This document shows positions 24,180-35,689 of a stretch of 64,000 nt of DNA, piece by piece. The number at the start of each line of letters is the position of its first letter. Position 1 is the stretch's first letter. Origin of the DNA: Nageia nagi (lineage: Eukaryota; Pinophyta); NCBI GenBank assembly GCA_050084985.1, contig JBITNC010000002.1, positions 28,644,001 to 28,708,000 on the forward strand, in the 5' to 3' direction. The notes beneath the pieces were generated by a model. That model was not told the origin of the DNA, searched no databases, and saw only the letters and a program-made list of their open reading frames with translations. A program made the translations under genes and the position numbers.

Positions 24180-24700
24180 CGTTGAAAGGGATTGCGAATG
24201 ATATTGCAGCCCCCCTCCTCACGATGGCAGAAATTGCAAAATGAAGGGTGCCCATTTCATCTCGCACGTGTGACCACATGAACAATGAGAAGCAGTTTCC
24301 TATAGGGGATCTATTTGCAGAAGCAAGCGATGCCATTTGGGATAACGACGTAGCTGATTTAGACACTCTAAAATATTTGTAGATGTCTACACCATGACAT
24401 CGTAGGATCTTGAAATGCAAAGCGGACTATATATTCCTCAGACAGAGGAAACGTTCGTAAGAGTCGAACCTTGATCCTGTAGACTATTCTTCCTTGGTCT
24501 GAATCAAAACTGACCTTCCTATCGGGAAAAGAATCATGAAGAGTCCCGCTTTACGTTTGGAGAATGTTGTTACTGAGGGAGGTAATATCTTCGTTCCTGT
24601 GCTCCTGAATGAAGTGGCATCACCTGAGAGATGCACAAGACGGATACGTTGAAAGGGTTTGCAACGGTGGTGCACTCCCTTTATCTGCACCCACATATGT
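24180..24700. other. Element-specific segment of unknown origin in the A1 leader
   Basis: The plus strand keeps one frame with few stops and protein-like phrases such as QFPIGDLFAEASDAIWDND and TDLPIGKRIMKSPALRLEN. The minus strand also has open stretches, so orientation is uncertain. It is absent from the other leaders here. GTTGAAAGGG-type motifs occur at both edges (24182 and 24649), and a similar one lies at 57506 in A4. It may be a second host fragment; no family was recognised. Confidence 0.3.
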
Positions 24701-24869
24701 TATATAGTGAAGTTCAAATCACGAAGAAGCTGATCTTAACTATCTCCTATCCTCCTTCATAGATGCGTGAAAACCCATAACACTAATAATAAAATCCTCC
24801 CACAAAAACTTCAAATATTATAGTTTTCTATGCATGGATAGATAGATTGGAAGGGAAATGAAGCCTTAA

Positions 24870-25065
24870 GCCAAGGCAAGAAAACCTCATCTCTGTATGC
24901 CTCTCATCAACTCTTGCCCATATCACAGTAAAGGGCTTTTGCTATTACATCTTCATTTTCGACAGCAAGGTTATAGATGGACTGAAGTTGTTTCTTTCTC
25001 CAATCCATGGGTCGAGTCCTTCCCTCGATGAAACACATTTTCAATTCTCTCACAATCTCTTCCAT
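24870..25065 (-). pseudogene. Captured N-terminus of an ALDH3-type aldehyde dehydrogenase
   Basis: Antisense to A1, an ATG at 25065 opens MEEIVRELKMCFIEGRTRP, then MDWRKKQLQSIYN, KALYCDMGKS and, after two stops, EAYRDEVFL. The pattern (VREL…GRTR…WR..QL…AL..D.GK…EAYRDE) is the first exon region of plant family 3 aldehyde dehydrogenases. Those enzymes oxidise aldehydes with NAD(P); the catalytic region is absent here. The two stops sit where the family has residues between GK and EAYRDE. It is a fragment, not a gene. Confidence 0.65.
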
Positions 25066-26923
25066 GGCTCCACCAACAAGCTTACCAGTTTGTGCTCACT
25101 CAGCTTTCGCTTTGATGTTAACCTCCTTAAATAAAGACTAAGAATGTTCTCACCCACAGGGAAACCCACGCTTTGCCTTGGTGAAAGGAGGTGATTGCTG
25201 TCATAAACCAAGACTCTGCTACGCAAGCCTCCTCTTCCATCTCACCATTAATAACATTAAAAAAAAATTGTGATGCAGAAAATTCAAACCCTACGTGTAC
25301 TCCTTCCTTTCTTGTTTATGCATTTAATTTTTCACCTTTATTCTATGCTCCTGCATAAGCAACGTATTCTCCTTCTTGGTAAGGGAAGGGTAGCCATCAC
25401 TATTTTACCTAAAAGCATTTATTTTTTCTTTGACTTGGAGTATTTTTTTATTATTTACTTGGAGTGCTTGAGGTAAAAGTAGCATTAACTATGCATAGGT
25501 CTCCTTCTTTTTCATTAATACTTGTAAGCTCCCAAGAAGCAAATGTATACTTTTTGGTAGGCATTTAATATTTTTTGCTTGCTTACAAGTCAATTATTCC
25601 TATTAAATGCACTTAGAAGTACTTATACTCCAACTTTAAACATTAACAATAATACTTTAAAGTAAGTAGATACATCATTACTCTTCAATGCAATTCCAGT
25701 TTTTTTAGAAAAATGTGGCACATGGAGGATATTTTGGAGTATAATTTTTTTCTCTAAGTATGGTAATTTACTTAAGTAAAACTTTTTTAGTAAAATTTTT
25801 GCTAAGGTAATCTAACTATGCTATTTTTTTTAAGTAAACAAGGGAAATTTTTTACTTAAAATATAAATGCATACTTAAAAGATAATTTTTTTAGCATACA
25901 AGTTTTAGGGATAAAACTTTAAGTAAAAAAAATGAGGAATTTGTATAGTTTTTTTTTACTTAAAACTTTATCTAGATCTTGCATGCTAAATTTGTAATGC
26001 ATGCCTCTTAATCTTGTGTAGGAATAAAGCATGCTTAGTACTTAAAATTTTAAGTTAAATAATGCATTTTTAATAAATGATGCATGTTTATTACTTAATT
26101 TTTAAGTTATGAAATAATGCATATTATGGATTAATGCTAAGTAGAACTTAGCCCTTTTAAATTCATTAAAGTGTTGAATGAATTTATGAACTTGAGCAAG
26201 TATGCAAAATGTAAAAATGTCCTTTAGGGGTTAGTACAAAACCCATTAGACACTTATATTTCAAGTTTGTGTGGATGATGTATTTTTAATACTTTACTTT
26301 ATATTTTTACATAATTGCTTTATACTTGTAAAATGCAAAATATTGAAAGTAACCCCTAAAATGAACACATCCGCATGTACTTTTCCATAACATGACTTGT
26401 TTGGGGAGCCACGAGGTGAGGACAGGGCAGACTGGAGCCTTTTTAGTCTGAAGAACCAAGTGGTGGTAAATCTATCTTAATTGCCCCTAAGACCTCTGTT
26501 GGATTGGACATAACTCTATTAGGTGGACAAGCATGTGTGTAGTGATACCACATGTTCGCACGTCCATTCAGGGATTATCCTGATAACCTAAGAGGAAAAC
26601 TTGAAAACCTTAAACAAGATAATTAAAATGGTCGGTCCAAGATACATCAGATCCTTGGAAAATAGTTGGTACTTCTCCTTGAGAGAGTATATTACTGACC
26701 AAGGTGAACTGGTTGAGGACTGGTAGTACTTGGGCTCCACTCTACGGGCATCTAGGTGAAGAACTAATTCTATACAAGAAAACAACCTCAACTTTATCCT
26801 TTTGCGGATCTTGGTTTATAAGTTTGCATATGTGTGACATGTTTACTTATCAATGTTTGATTTGTGTAGATGGTAAATTGTAAAAATTTATTCATTCTTC
26901 TTGCTTATTTACTTTTGTGTAGC

Positions 26924-29900
26924 AATAGTTGAAACCTTCATACCTAAGCATATACTTGACGGTTCTAACTTCGGCATATGGGAACCTCGTATGAAAGCTG
27001 AGTTATAAGCAAGGAAGCTATGGTAGATAGTTAATGAAGACTTGGTCACTCCTACAGATGAGAAGGCTCTTGAAATCTACAACTCAAAGAATGAGTTAGC
27101 AACTTCAATGATTTATCGTCCAGTTTCAGATGATGTACTTCTCATGATCTCTTCTTCAACATCAGCAAAGGAAGCTTGGGATAGGCTGAAAAAAATTTAC
27201 CTTGGGTCAAAATTTTTAAGGAGGTTCACTATTTTACAAAAGTTGTTGCAATATCATCAAGGTGAAGATGAAAGTGCTCCTATTTACTTGAACAAAATCA
27301 TTGACCTCAGGACGTAACTGGTTGGCTGTGGGTGCAACTAGATCAATGATGAGTTCATGGTCTTCATCATTCTTCAAAGCCTTTCTACAAAGTTTAATAA
27401 CTTTATCACGGTTATGGAAACTAGGCTCGATGATGAAGAAGATGTCATCTCTCTTGATAACCTTTCTAGACTCCTTCTGAAGCATGAGGAAACTTTGAAT
27501 AAGAAAATGTTGAACTTTTCTCCAAAGGATAATAACATTGCTCTAGGAGCAACCAAAACTCCTTTCAAGAAGAAGTTCAATCATTATAAATCCAAAGATA
27601 ACAAATCCTCACTTACCTTCAGGAAGCATGAGAAAAGGGGTAACAATAATGGCAACTTCATGCAAAGGAATGACAAAGCTGGATCAAGCAATCCAACACC
27701 TAAGAAAAAGTTTGATGGAAATTGTAACTTTTATGGCATCTTTAGGCACAAAGAGTATGATTGTCGTAAAAATAAATTTGCTCAAAAAGGCAAGGGAAAT
27801 GCAAATGTGAAAAATTTCTATAATAAAAAGAAGAACAAGCATACTGCTACTGTTGCCTACTACTTAGTGACTCAAACTATTTCAAATGATTGGATTGTTG
27901 ATTTAGGATGCACTAATCACATGTGTTATGAAAAGGATAAGTTTGAAAACTTTCATAAGTACAAGAAGGATGCAGTTATGATAGGTGATAATTCAATCCT
28001 TGATGTTCAAGGAATAGGGAGTGTGAACATTCATGGAAAGGTTCTTGATAATGTCTTTTATGTGCCTAAACTAAGGATGAATCTTATCTCCGTAATTCAG
28101 ATTACAAGGAAAGGATACTCATTTGAGTTTACCTCACACTCCTGGTATGTTAAAAAAGGACTTGCCACCTTAATGAAAGGATCAGTAAAGGATGACCTTT
28201 ATATTATGGATCAAGTTCCTTCAAAGATGTGTCTTGCTGCAAATGTTTGTTCAAAGGGTAATCTTTGGCATCAACGATTAGGGCACCTTAACCATAAGAG
28301 TATTCAAGATATGAAAAATCAAGAACTTGTGGAAGGTTTACCTAATATATCACCCACAATTGGTCTTTGTGAAAGGTGCATTCTAGGAAAGATGAATAGG
28401 TAAAAGTTTGAAAAAGATAAGGCAACTCGGGCTAGTCGTCCTCTTCAGCTTGTGCATTCAGATTTGATGGGTTCGTTTCAGACTAAGTCTCTAGGGGGAG
28501 CTTCTTGTGTTCTGACCTTCATTGATGACTTCAGCAGGATGACATTTGGTTATCTACTTGAGCACAAGGATCAAACTTTTGACAGGTTTAAAGATTTCAA
28601 GGCTCTTGTTGAAAATCAAACTAATTTTAATATCAAGATGCTGAGATCTGATAATGGGGATGAGTATAATAGCAATGAGTTTAACGACTATTGTGTTAAA
28701 CATGGGATCAAGCGGTAATTCACAATCCCTTACACCCCTCAACAAAATGGAGTTGCTGAAAGGAAGAATCGAACCATTATGGAAATGGCAAGGTGCATGT
28801 TGGGTAACCTTCCTAGTTTCTTATGGGGTGAAGCTGTTCATACTGCTATTCACACCCTAAATAGGTGTCCTACTAAAGCAGTTGAAGGTAAAACTCCGTA
28901 TGAAGCATGGATAGGAAAGAAACCTAACATCTCACACTTTAGAGTCTTCGGTTGTGATGCATTTACCTTCATTACCTTGGAGAAAAGAAAGAAGTTAGAT
29001 AAAAGATCAAAAAAATGCATCTTTATGGGGTATGATAATCAACATAGAGGTTACAGGCTCTACTCCTCATCCCATAAAATAGTCTTTGTTTCTAGGGATG
29101 TTAAGTTCAATGAACTTCCTGAGGATACGAATTCTCATGCTGAGGTGTTTGATTCAAATGATTCTTCATCTGCACCTAACTGGTTGGATGATAATGTAGG
29201 GAAGTCACCACAAGAGCAAAATTCTCCAACTCAGAGAATTACAAGGAGTATGACCTTGAATAAATCTTTATTTGCCAAAATTGATAATACGAATGAGCCA
29301 TCAACCTTCAAAGAAGCTTCCAAGTAAGAGTGTTGGATGGAAGCTATGAAAGTTGTTTATGAGGTGCTCATGAAAAATGAAACTTACGATTTGGTTCCTT
29401 ATCCCAATGAGAAAAATATGATTGAAAATAAATGGATATACAAGGTCAAGTACAATTTTGATGGAGAAATTAAAAAATAAAAGCAAGGTTAGTGGCCAAA
29501 TGATTCACTCAGAAATATGGTATTGATTATGAAGAAACCTTTGCTCCTGTGGCCAAAATGCCTACTGTTAGGATAATCCTTGCTCTTTCTGCAGCTCAAG
29601 GATGGAAAGTTTTTCAACTTGATGTCAAGAGTGCATTTCTCAATGGTGACTTGGATGTAGAAATCTACATGAATCAACTAGAAGGATTTATTCCAGAAGG
29701 TAAAGAGTCTTTTGTGTGCAAGCTAAAGAAGTCTTTGTATGGACTTAAGCAAGCACCTAGAGCATGGTACAAGAAAATTTCAGGATTCTTTACAGATATT
29801 GGTTTTTCCAAGTGCTTCTCCGACTTCGATCTCTATGTACTCAATCAAGGAAAAGACGTGGTCTTAATTCTCCTTTATGTGGATGATCTTCTCATAACAG

Positions 29901-30838
29901 GCAACAATATTGAAATCATCCAAGAGTGCATATCAAACTGAAGGCAACATTTGAAATGATTGATCTAGGTCTATTGCATTACTATCTTGGAATGCAAGTA
30001 TACCAACACAAAGATTGTACTTATCTTAGTCAATCTAAGTATATATCAGACATCTTGCAAAAGTTTGGAATGGAGGAGTGTAGATATGCTGCAATACCTG
30101 TTTCTCCTAGAATAATTGTATCACTGAGCTCAGATTCTCAGTTGGCTGATGCTACAGCTTATAGGCAATTGATCGGTAGTCTTCTGTATCTAACTATCTC
30201 TCGACCTGATATTACCTTTGCAGTGAATCTGATGGCACGATTCATGCAAAAACCATATGTTGAGCACCTTAATGTTGTTAAGCAAATCTTGAGGTATGTG
30301 GCAGGGACAAAGGATCTTGCTCTTAAGTATTCCAAAGTGCCCTCGATTGTTCTCTTAGGGTTCTTAGATTCTGATTATGGGGGAGATAGAGATGACAGAA
30401 AATCAACCTCTGCATATGTGTTCAACATTGGTTCAGGTGCTATCTCTTGGGCTTCTAAGAAGTAACCTACTGTGACTCTTTCTACCATCGAAGCTGAATA
30501 TCGAGCCATGTCTGTTATCGCCCAGGAAGCTATTTAGCTGAGGCATCTTTTGAACAAAATTGGGTATGGCAAAATGGCCCATCTCTTATTTCTTCAGATA
30601 ATCAATCAGCTATCTCTTTGGCTAAGAATCCTATGTTCCATCAGAGAACCAAACATGTGGAAATCCAAGCCCATTTTATCAGGGAGAAGGTTCTAGATGA
30701 CATCATACACTTGGAGTATTATCCATCTACTGAAAACTCTGCTGATTTATTCACCAAGCCCCTTCCTAAAGCTCAGTTCAACAAGCTTAGGGATTCTCTC
30801 AGGTTGGTGAAGTTGCCCTTAAGGGGGAGTGAAGTTTG
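26924..30838 (+). pseudogene. gag-pol: A1 gag-pol (copia), broken by stops and frameshifts
   Basis: The gag start context CAATAG shows the ATG replaced by ATA. Gag carries a CCHC knuckle with its second Cys changed to Tyr (CNFYGIFRHKEYDC). The protease motif is DLG instead of DTG/DSG (27901). Integrase shows the HHCC region (LWHQRLGHLNHKS…CERC) and the catalytic Asp, Asp and Glu in HSDLMG, RSDNG and QNGVAERKN. RT has [12 protein letters not shown] and YVDDLL, and RNase H has SDSDYGGD. Premature stops occur in gag (27005, 27023, 27316, 27340), integrase (28401, 28716), the linker (29326) and RNase H (30463, 30535), with frameshifts near 29480 and 29930. The frame ends at TGA 30836-30838. Confidence 0.93.
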
Positions 30839-30908
30839 AACTTTTGTTAGTGATGATAACTTCACCTCTAAGAGGCATTTTTTGTTGTTATATTGTGTTA
30901 GTTATGAT

Positions 30909-31318
30909 ATACCTCCATGGTAAGTTTGCTCTGCATGAGAAATTTGTTGTACATTTTATACCTTCGTGGTAAGTTTGCTCTGTGTGAGAAACTTGTTGTA
31001 CATTTTATACCTCCATGGTAAGTTTGCTCTGCATGAGAAACTTGTTATATATTTTATACCTCCATGGTAAGTTTGCTCTATGTGAGAAACTTGTTGTACA
31101 TTTTATACCTTCGTGGTAAGTTTGCTCTATGTGAGAAATTTATTGTACATTTTATACCTCCGTGGTAAGTTTGCTTTGCATGAGAAACTTGTTTTACAAT
31201 TTTTTGAGCATATAATTGATATACCTCTGTGGTAAGTTCGCTCTATGTGAGGAACTTCTTGTCCATTTTATACCTCCGTGGTAAGTTTGCTCTGCGTGAG
31301 AAACTTATTGTACAATTT
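30909..31318 (+). repeat. Eight 49-bp tandem repeats in the A1 3' region
   Basis: Units start at 30909, 30958, 31007, 31056, 31105, 31154, 31221 and 31270, exactly 49 bp apart except one of 67 bp. Each reads ATACCTCC-GTGGTAAGTTTGCTC… and contains AAGTTT-12 nt-AAACTT, a small hairpin. They lie between the pol stop and the 3' LTR. Degraded copies of the same units are present at the equivalent place in A2 (about 45740-45930). Confidence 0.9.
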
Positions 31319-31790
31319 TTTATGCTCTATTAATAATCAACACATGTCTATATACAACAGGTGACTATGAGTGATGGCTTGGCATCTCCGTGATGACTTA
31401 TAGTGCACCATTGATCAGTTATTTATAAGATGGTATTATTTGATTCTCTTTTTTGAATATATGATGCATCTAACTGATTTTGTTCATGAGTTGCTTGTAG
31501 CATGCAGGATCTTCTTCAGAAATGTAGGTTACTCACCTTGTGTAAGCAAGCTCATGGAGACTCATATGTTAGCTTAAAGTTGATCGACTACTATGTATAG
31601 TGAAACCAGTTGTGGTTAATGATTGTATTGTAAACCATTTTGTCAAATGGTAATGTAGTGAGTCTCAAACTAGTTCTCAAAAAGATTCTCAAATATGTAA
31701 ATGTTCTCATCTCCGCTTGTATCTCTATGGAGGAGAACTCTCTCTTACTCTCTCTCTTCTCTCTTCTACGCTCTATCCCAATATTGCATT
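31319..31790 (+). other. A1 3' non-coding region
   Basis: About 470 bp with no coding frame, conserved in part with A2 (45960-46370). A CT-rich run (31735-31770) precedes the polypurine tract. Confidence 0.6.
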
Positions 31791-31799
31791 AAGGGGGAG
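31791..31799 (+). other. A1 polypurine tract
   Basis: AAGGGGGAG directly abuts the TG of the 3' LTR, the usual primer position for plus-strand DNA synthesis. Confidence 0.85.
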
Positions 31800-32288
31800 T
31801 GTTAGAATTTGTAATGAAATATTATGAATATCTAAACTCCTTGTAAATTCAATTAATCACTTAAAGGATATTTAGATACTTTAAGGGATTAAATGAATTC
31901 TTTATTATGTAAACTTTAACCTTACCAAGTGGTTAGTTGGTAGGTTAAAGTTAGGTAATACATTTATTGTAACCCTAACCTTACCCTTGGGTTAAAGGGA
32001 GGTTAGGGAGGTGCTCTCATGCTATAAATAGAGGGTCTCTCCTCTTGTAACACAACTAAGTTTTTGGAGTAAGATTACTCTACTAGTTTGTGTAGGAGAG
32101 AAAGGAATTGTTGTAAGATGGTGCATAGTTTGAGAATTGAGATCTAGTTATGGATGTACTCCCAAGGAGGGAGGAACCATATTATATTGGTGTTATCTTA
32201 TGTGAATGATGTTATTAGCTTGTAGATGTTGAATGAATATGTTTCCTAGTCTTGGACCTTGAGGATTAGTGTAGTTCTAATTCCTTCA
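31800..32288 (+). repeat. A1 3' LTR
   Basis: 489 bp, TGTTAGAATTTG…CCTTCA, followed by target duplication GGATT. About 14 differences from the 5' LTR by eye. Confidence 0.95.
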
Positions 32289-32576
32289 GGATTTTGGTCT
32301 ATAAATAGAAGGCTTCCTCTTTGTGATTATACACCAATTTGTGGAGTAAATTTATGCTAGTGGATAGTGTTTAGGAGCTAAGGTTAAAAAGATCATAAGA
32401 GTTCATATTGTGAATTAAGTGAGATCTAGTTAATGGATGTACTCCTAGTTTGAGGAACCACTTACATCTTGAGTTATCTTTGTGAGATTTCTTTATGAGA
32501 TATTTAGATGTGATTTGTGAGCTTACATGTGATATTATAAGTTTAAAGTTGTTTAGTTTATAGTACAACTCTCACA
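32289..32576 (+). mobile_element. Copia element B1, remainder of its 5' LTR
   Basis: Continues the LTR that was interrupted at 22963. It aligns with 35900-36189 and ends CACA just before the primer-binding site. TATAAATA lies at 32300-32307. Confidence 0.88.
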
Positions 32577-32578
32577 TT

Positions 32579-35576
32579 TGGTATCAGAGCCACTTGAAGG
32601 CTCCTCTTCATCCTTTGTTTGATCAATCATATTCAACTTGGAGGTCTTCATTCTTAAACCTACTCTTCATTGTAAGGTAAACTCAAGAGAAGGTATAACC
32701 TTCTTCATAAAATCTCTTTCATTTTATCTTTTGGCTTATTTCACTAATGATACTAACATATATTGAGTTATGTGTTAACTATTTTTATTTTTTCAAAATA
32801 TGGCTAAAAATATAAATGTAATGCTTTTTAGTTATACTAACCTCTAGTGAGCATGATGTTAATTTTCTATTAAAGAGATTAGTATATAAAAATTGCAATA
32901 TTTCTTTAGGCCATTTATTATCGAATAAAAGAGGCAGCTCTCAATTTAAAGAAAAAAATTGATGAGAAATTTATTTACTTTTACACAAAGTTTAATTTTT
33001 TTTTCATTAAGAGAGAGCAATACATTTTAAAAAATATATATACACCTTTTTTTTACACATATGCAAAAAGGGAAGGGGGGAAATGTTTTTATTTACTATA
33101 TTTTTTTTAAAAATAGTAATATATTTTATTCATTTGAAAACTCTTCTTTGAGTATTGGTTGGTCGCTTAGTGAAAAGGGGTAGAGGTTGTATTAGCTGGC
33201 AAATAGGCTATGACTGTGTTGGCAACAATATGTCCTTTTTTTTCATTTGTTTCCCTTCATCCAATTGTTTGACCCCCCTCTGCACTCAGCTACCTTTTCT
33301 TTGGCAAGAGACCAAGCCCTCGTGGCCCATTAATCTCAGGTCCCTACATTCATCTTCATTTAAATGCCTTCCTTGCCCCTCATGGCCTCATTCATGCGCT
33401 CTATCAATCACTAGTTGCTTGCTTTAAGGATAGTGGAAAAGGTGATTCGTGTTGGTTACACGACCTTGCCTTCCTTAGGAGCACTCTTCCACTAGCCGTT
33501 GCCTATTTTTCTCTTTGCATGGCTCTACTAAAACCTCTACTCATAATGAATCCTCTCCTCTCCTCTAGCGATGGTCTAGCCTCTAGCCATGCCTCTTTCT
33601 CTACAAGACCTACATAGCCTATTTTTATTATGTACTCCTGGAAATAGTCCCATACTTTGAATTCAATGATAAATTTGGATTTTATCTATTGGAACCCTCC
33701 TCCACGTAGAGCCTCCTTTGTCGCAACAACTCCTCCCTTTATCCTTGCTTCTCCCTCTATACACAACTCGTAGCCCCTCATCCCCTCTCTAGTCACTTAG
33801 CCAATGTAAACCTTTCTCCTTACAGCCATAAACTATTATGTTTTATGTGAAATATTTTTTGCTTGATGTTACTTACAAACTACTTTTTCATCTCATCATT
33901 TCTTTCCCTGCTAAACATTATTTACAAAACAAATGGACTAAGGATTTCCTCCTCTCATTTATTTATTTGCATGATTTGTACATAAATTAATGATGATGCA
34001 TTAAAAGTAGTTCCTTTTTTTAAAAAATTATTTTAAATTTTTTACAAAAAGGATATATATATTTATATTAGTCAAATTGCAATTTTTTTTCCTTTAATAT
34101 TATTGAAAGGGAGTTTTTAGTGCTTAAATTGCAAAAGAGGAGGCTAATTTTTTTTTAAGTATTAAGTGGGAGATTTATTTTTTCCTTCAGATTACTTAAG
34201 CAAAACTTGACATATTTTTTCCTTAGTTAAAATATCTAAGGCAAAACTAGCAATTTTTTTAAATAAGTATTTATCGAAAGGATCATGTTGCTTAAAGTTC
34301 TTTTTAAAAAAGGGGGGGGGGGGAGGAATTTTTTATATTTGTTACTTAAAAATACTATAATTTTTTATGAATGGATATGCATGCCTAATTTTTTGATACC
34401 TCTCTACGCATTTATCCCTTATGCAAATTATGGAAATGATGCATGCTTATGACTTAAATTTTTTAAGTTAATAATGCATGCTCAAGGACTTAAATTTTTA
34501 AGTTAATTCTTAGGACTTATTGTTTTAAGTTTAATAATGCATGCTTCCTACTTAAAATTAAAAATGCATGCTTAGTACTTAAAATATTTTTAAGTTAAAT
34601 GATGTATTTGATGATTCCCTAATTTCACTTCCTTATGCAAAGTCAACTTATGCAAATAAAATAAGAATGATGCATGCTTATTACTTATTTTTTAAGTAAT
34701 GGAATGATGCTTACTAAGTATTTTATTCTTATATAAGTTAACTTGTGCAAATTATGGACCTATATAAAGATGTCCTTTAGGGGTTAGTAAATAAAACCCA
34801 TTAAACACTTAGGTTTCAAATTTTTTGAATGGATAATGTTTTACTTATGCTCTTTTACATCATATTTTGTATTTTGATTTATTTGCTTATACAAACAAAA
34901 TTGCAAACATTGAAATGAGCAACCCCTTAAAATGAACACATCCACATGTACATTCTACAACATGACTTATTTGGGAAGCCATGAGGTGAGGACAAGCAAA
35001 TTAGAGCCTTTAAATATGATGATCCAAATGGTGAAAAGTTTGTACCTCTCAATTGCCCCTAAGTCCTCTGTTGGTTTGAACATAACTCCAATAGGTAGAT
35101 AGGTATGTGTGTAGTGATACCACATATCCAAATGTCCATTCAAAAATTATCCTAATAACCTAGAAGGACAACTTGAAATCTAATCAAAATTAATAATTTG
35201 GTCGATTCAATAAACATCATAACCTTAAAAAATAGTAGGTACTTCTCATTGTGAAAGTATAATACTAACCAAGGTGAATTGGTTGAGGATTAGTAGTACT
35301 CATGCTCCTCTTATGTGGGTATCCAAGTGAAAGCCTAATTATGGACAAGAAAATAAATTTCAACAATATCACTCTACATCTACGGTTCTTGAGATGAGAA
35401 ATGTATTCAGGTACATGGGTTATTATTCGAGTTATAAAAAATTTGCATTTGTGAATCAAATCAAGCATGTCTCTAGTGTTAAATTTAACATGTATTATTT
35501 ATTTGGTTGAAACTTAACATATAATGTTATTTATTGAACCACATGCTTACTACTTCTTCACATTCTTATGTAGCAA
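32579..35576 (+). other. B1 primer-binding site and leader
   Basis: TGGTATCAGAGC at 32579-32590 is the initiator-Met primer-binding site. A donor-like AAG|GTATAA lies about 100 bp on, near 32693. The middle (about 33130-33800) is specific to this copy, pyrimidine-rich and without a recognisable protein. The 3' side (about 34400-35570) shares the ATGCATG/TTAAGT motifs and the conserved pre-gag block with the other elements. A run of 12 G lies at 34312-34323. A TTATGTAG acceptor-like site precedes the ATG at 35577. Confidence 0.65.
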
Positions 35577-35689
35577 ATGGGAGATTCTTTTTAACCCAAA
35601 CACATTCTTGATGGTTCTAACTTTTGAATTCAGGAACCTTGGATGAAAGCTAAATTGCAGGCAAAGAAGCTTTGGCAAACAGTGAATGA
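35577..35689 (+). pseudogene. gag: B1 gag, first 113 bp only
   Basis: Starts MGDSF and continues PKHILDGSNF, then EPWMKAKLQAKKLWQTVN, matching the gag start of the A elements. It contains stops and is cut by the LTR of B2 at 35690. The rest of B1 is beyond the window. Confidence 0.8.

Larger units (their letters stand above)
23467..26923 (+). other. A1 leader (about 3.4 kb) with conserved ends and variable middle
   Basis: The leader has three zones. Just after the primer-binding site lies a conserved AAG|GTATAA (exon edge 23549), a splice-donor-like site. The middle, about 24140-25260, is not shared with the other elements and contains captured-looking sequence. From about 25370 to 26920 the sequence is shared with the leaders of A2-A4 and, further down, B1 and B2. 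It includes GGTAAGGGAAGGGTAGCCAT, palindromic ACTTAA/TTAAGT and ATGCATG motifs, and a long conserved block ending in a T-rich TTTTGTGTAG at 26922 just before gag. No element protein is encoded here. Confidence 0.75.
22964..32288 (+). mobile_element. Complete copia element A1 (9,325 bp) with GGATT target duplication
   Basis: Two LTRs of 489 bp (22964-23452 and 31800-32288) bracket a primer-binding site, a long leader, gag-pol, a 3' non-coding repeat region and a polypurine tract. The flanks 22959-22963 and 32289-32293 are both GGATT. Removing the element restores a continuous type B LTR. By eye the two LTRs differ at about 14 positions, mostly transitions, so the insertion is not recent. The coding region contains many stops, so the element is non-autonomous. 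Domain order protease-integrase-RT-RNase H makes it Ty1/copia. Confidence 0.95.

Noticed and set aside
26588-26791. Antisense open frame repeated in several leaders (26588-26791, 35265-35468, 43439-43660, 59832-60047)
   Set aside because: It recurs because the nucleotide block is conserved. Its start, end and length vary, no domain is recognisable, and it is more likely a non-coding conserved region.
30909-31318. CRISPR-like array
   Set aside because: Units are contiguous with no spacers, in a eukaryotic retrotransposon; a tandem repeat.
33155-33427. 90-codon frame in the B1 leader
   Set aside because: Pyrimidine-rich, low-quality composition with no recognisable family. Reported only as copy-specific leader sequence.
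34312-34323. Runs of 12 G (34312-34323) and 11 G (52195-52205)
   Set aside because: Single homopolymers at the same leader position. They may be sequencing-sensitive slippage tracts and do not form a G-quadruplex array on their own.
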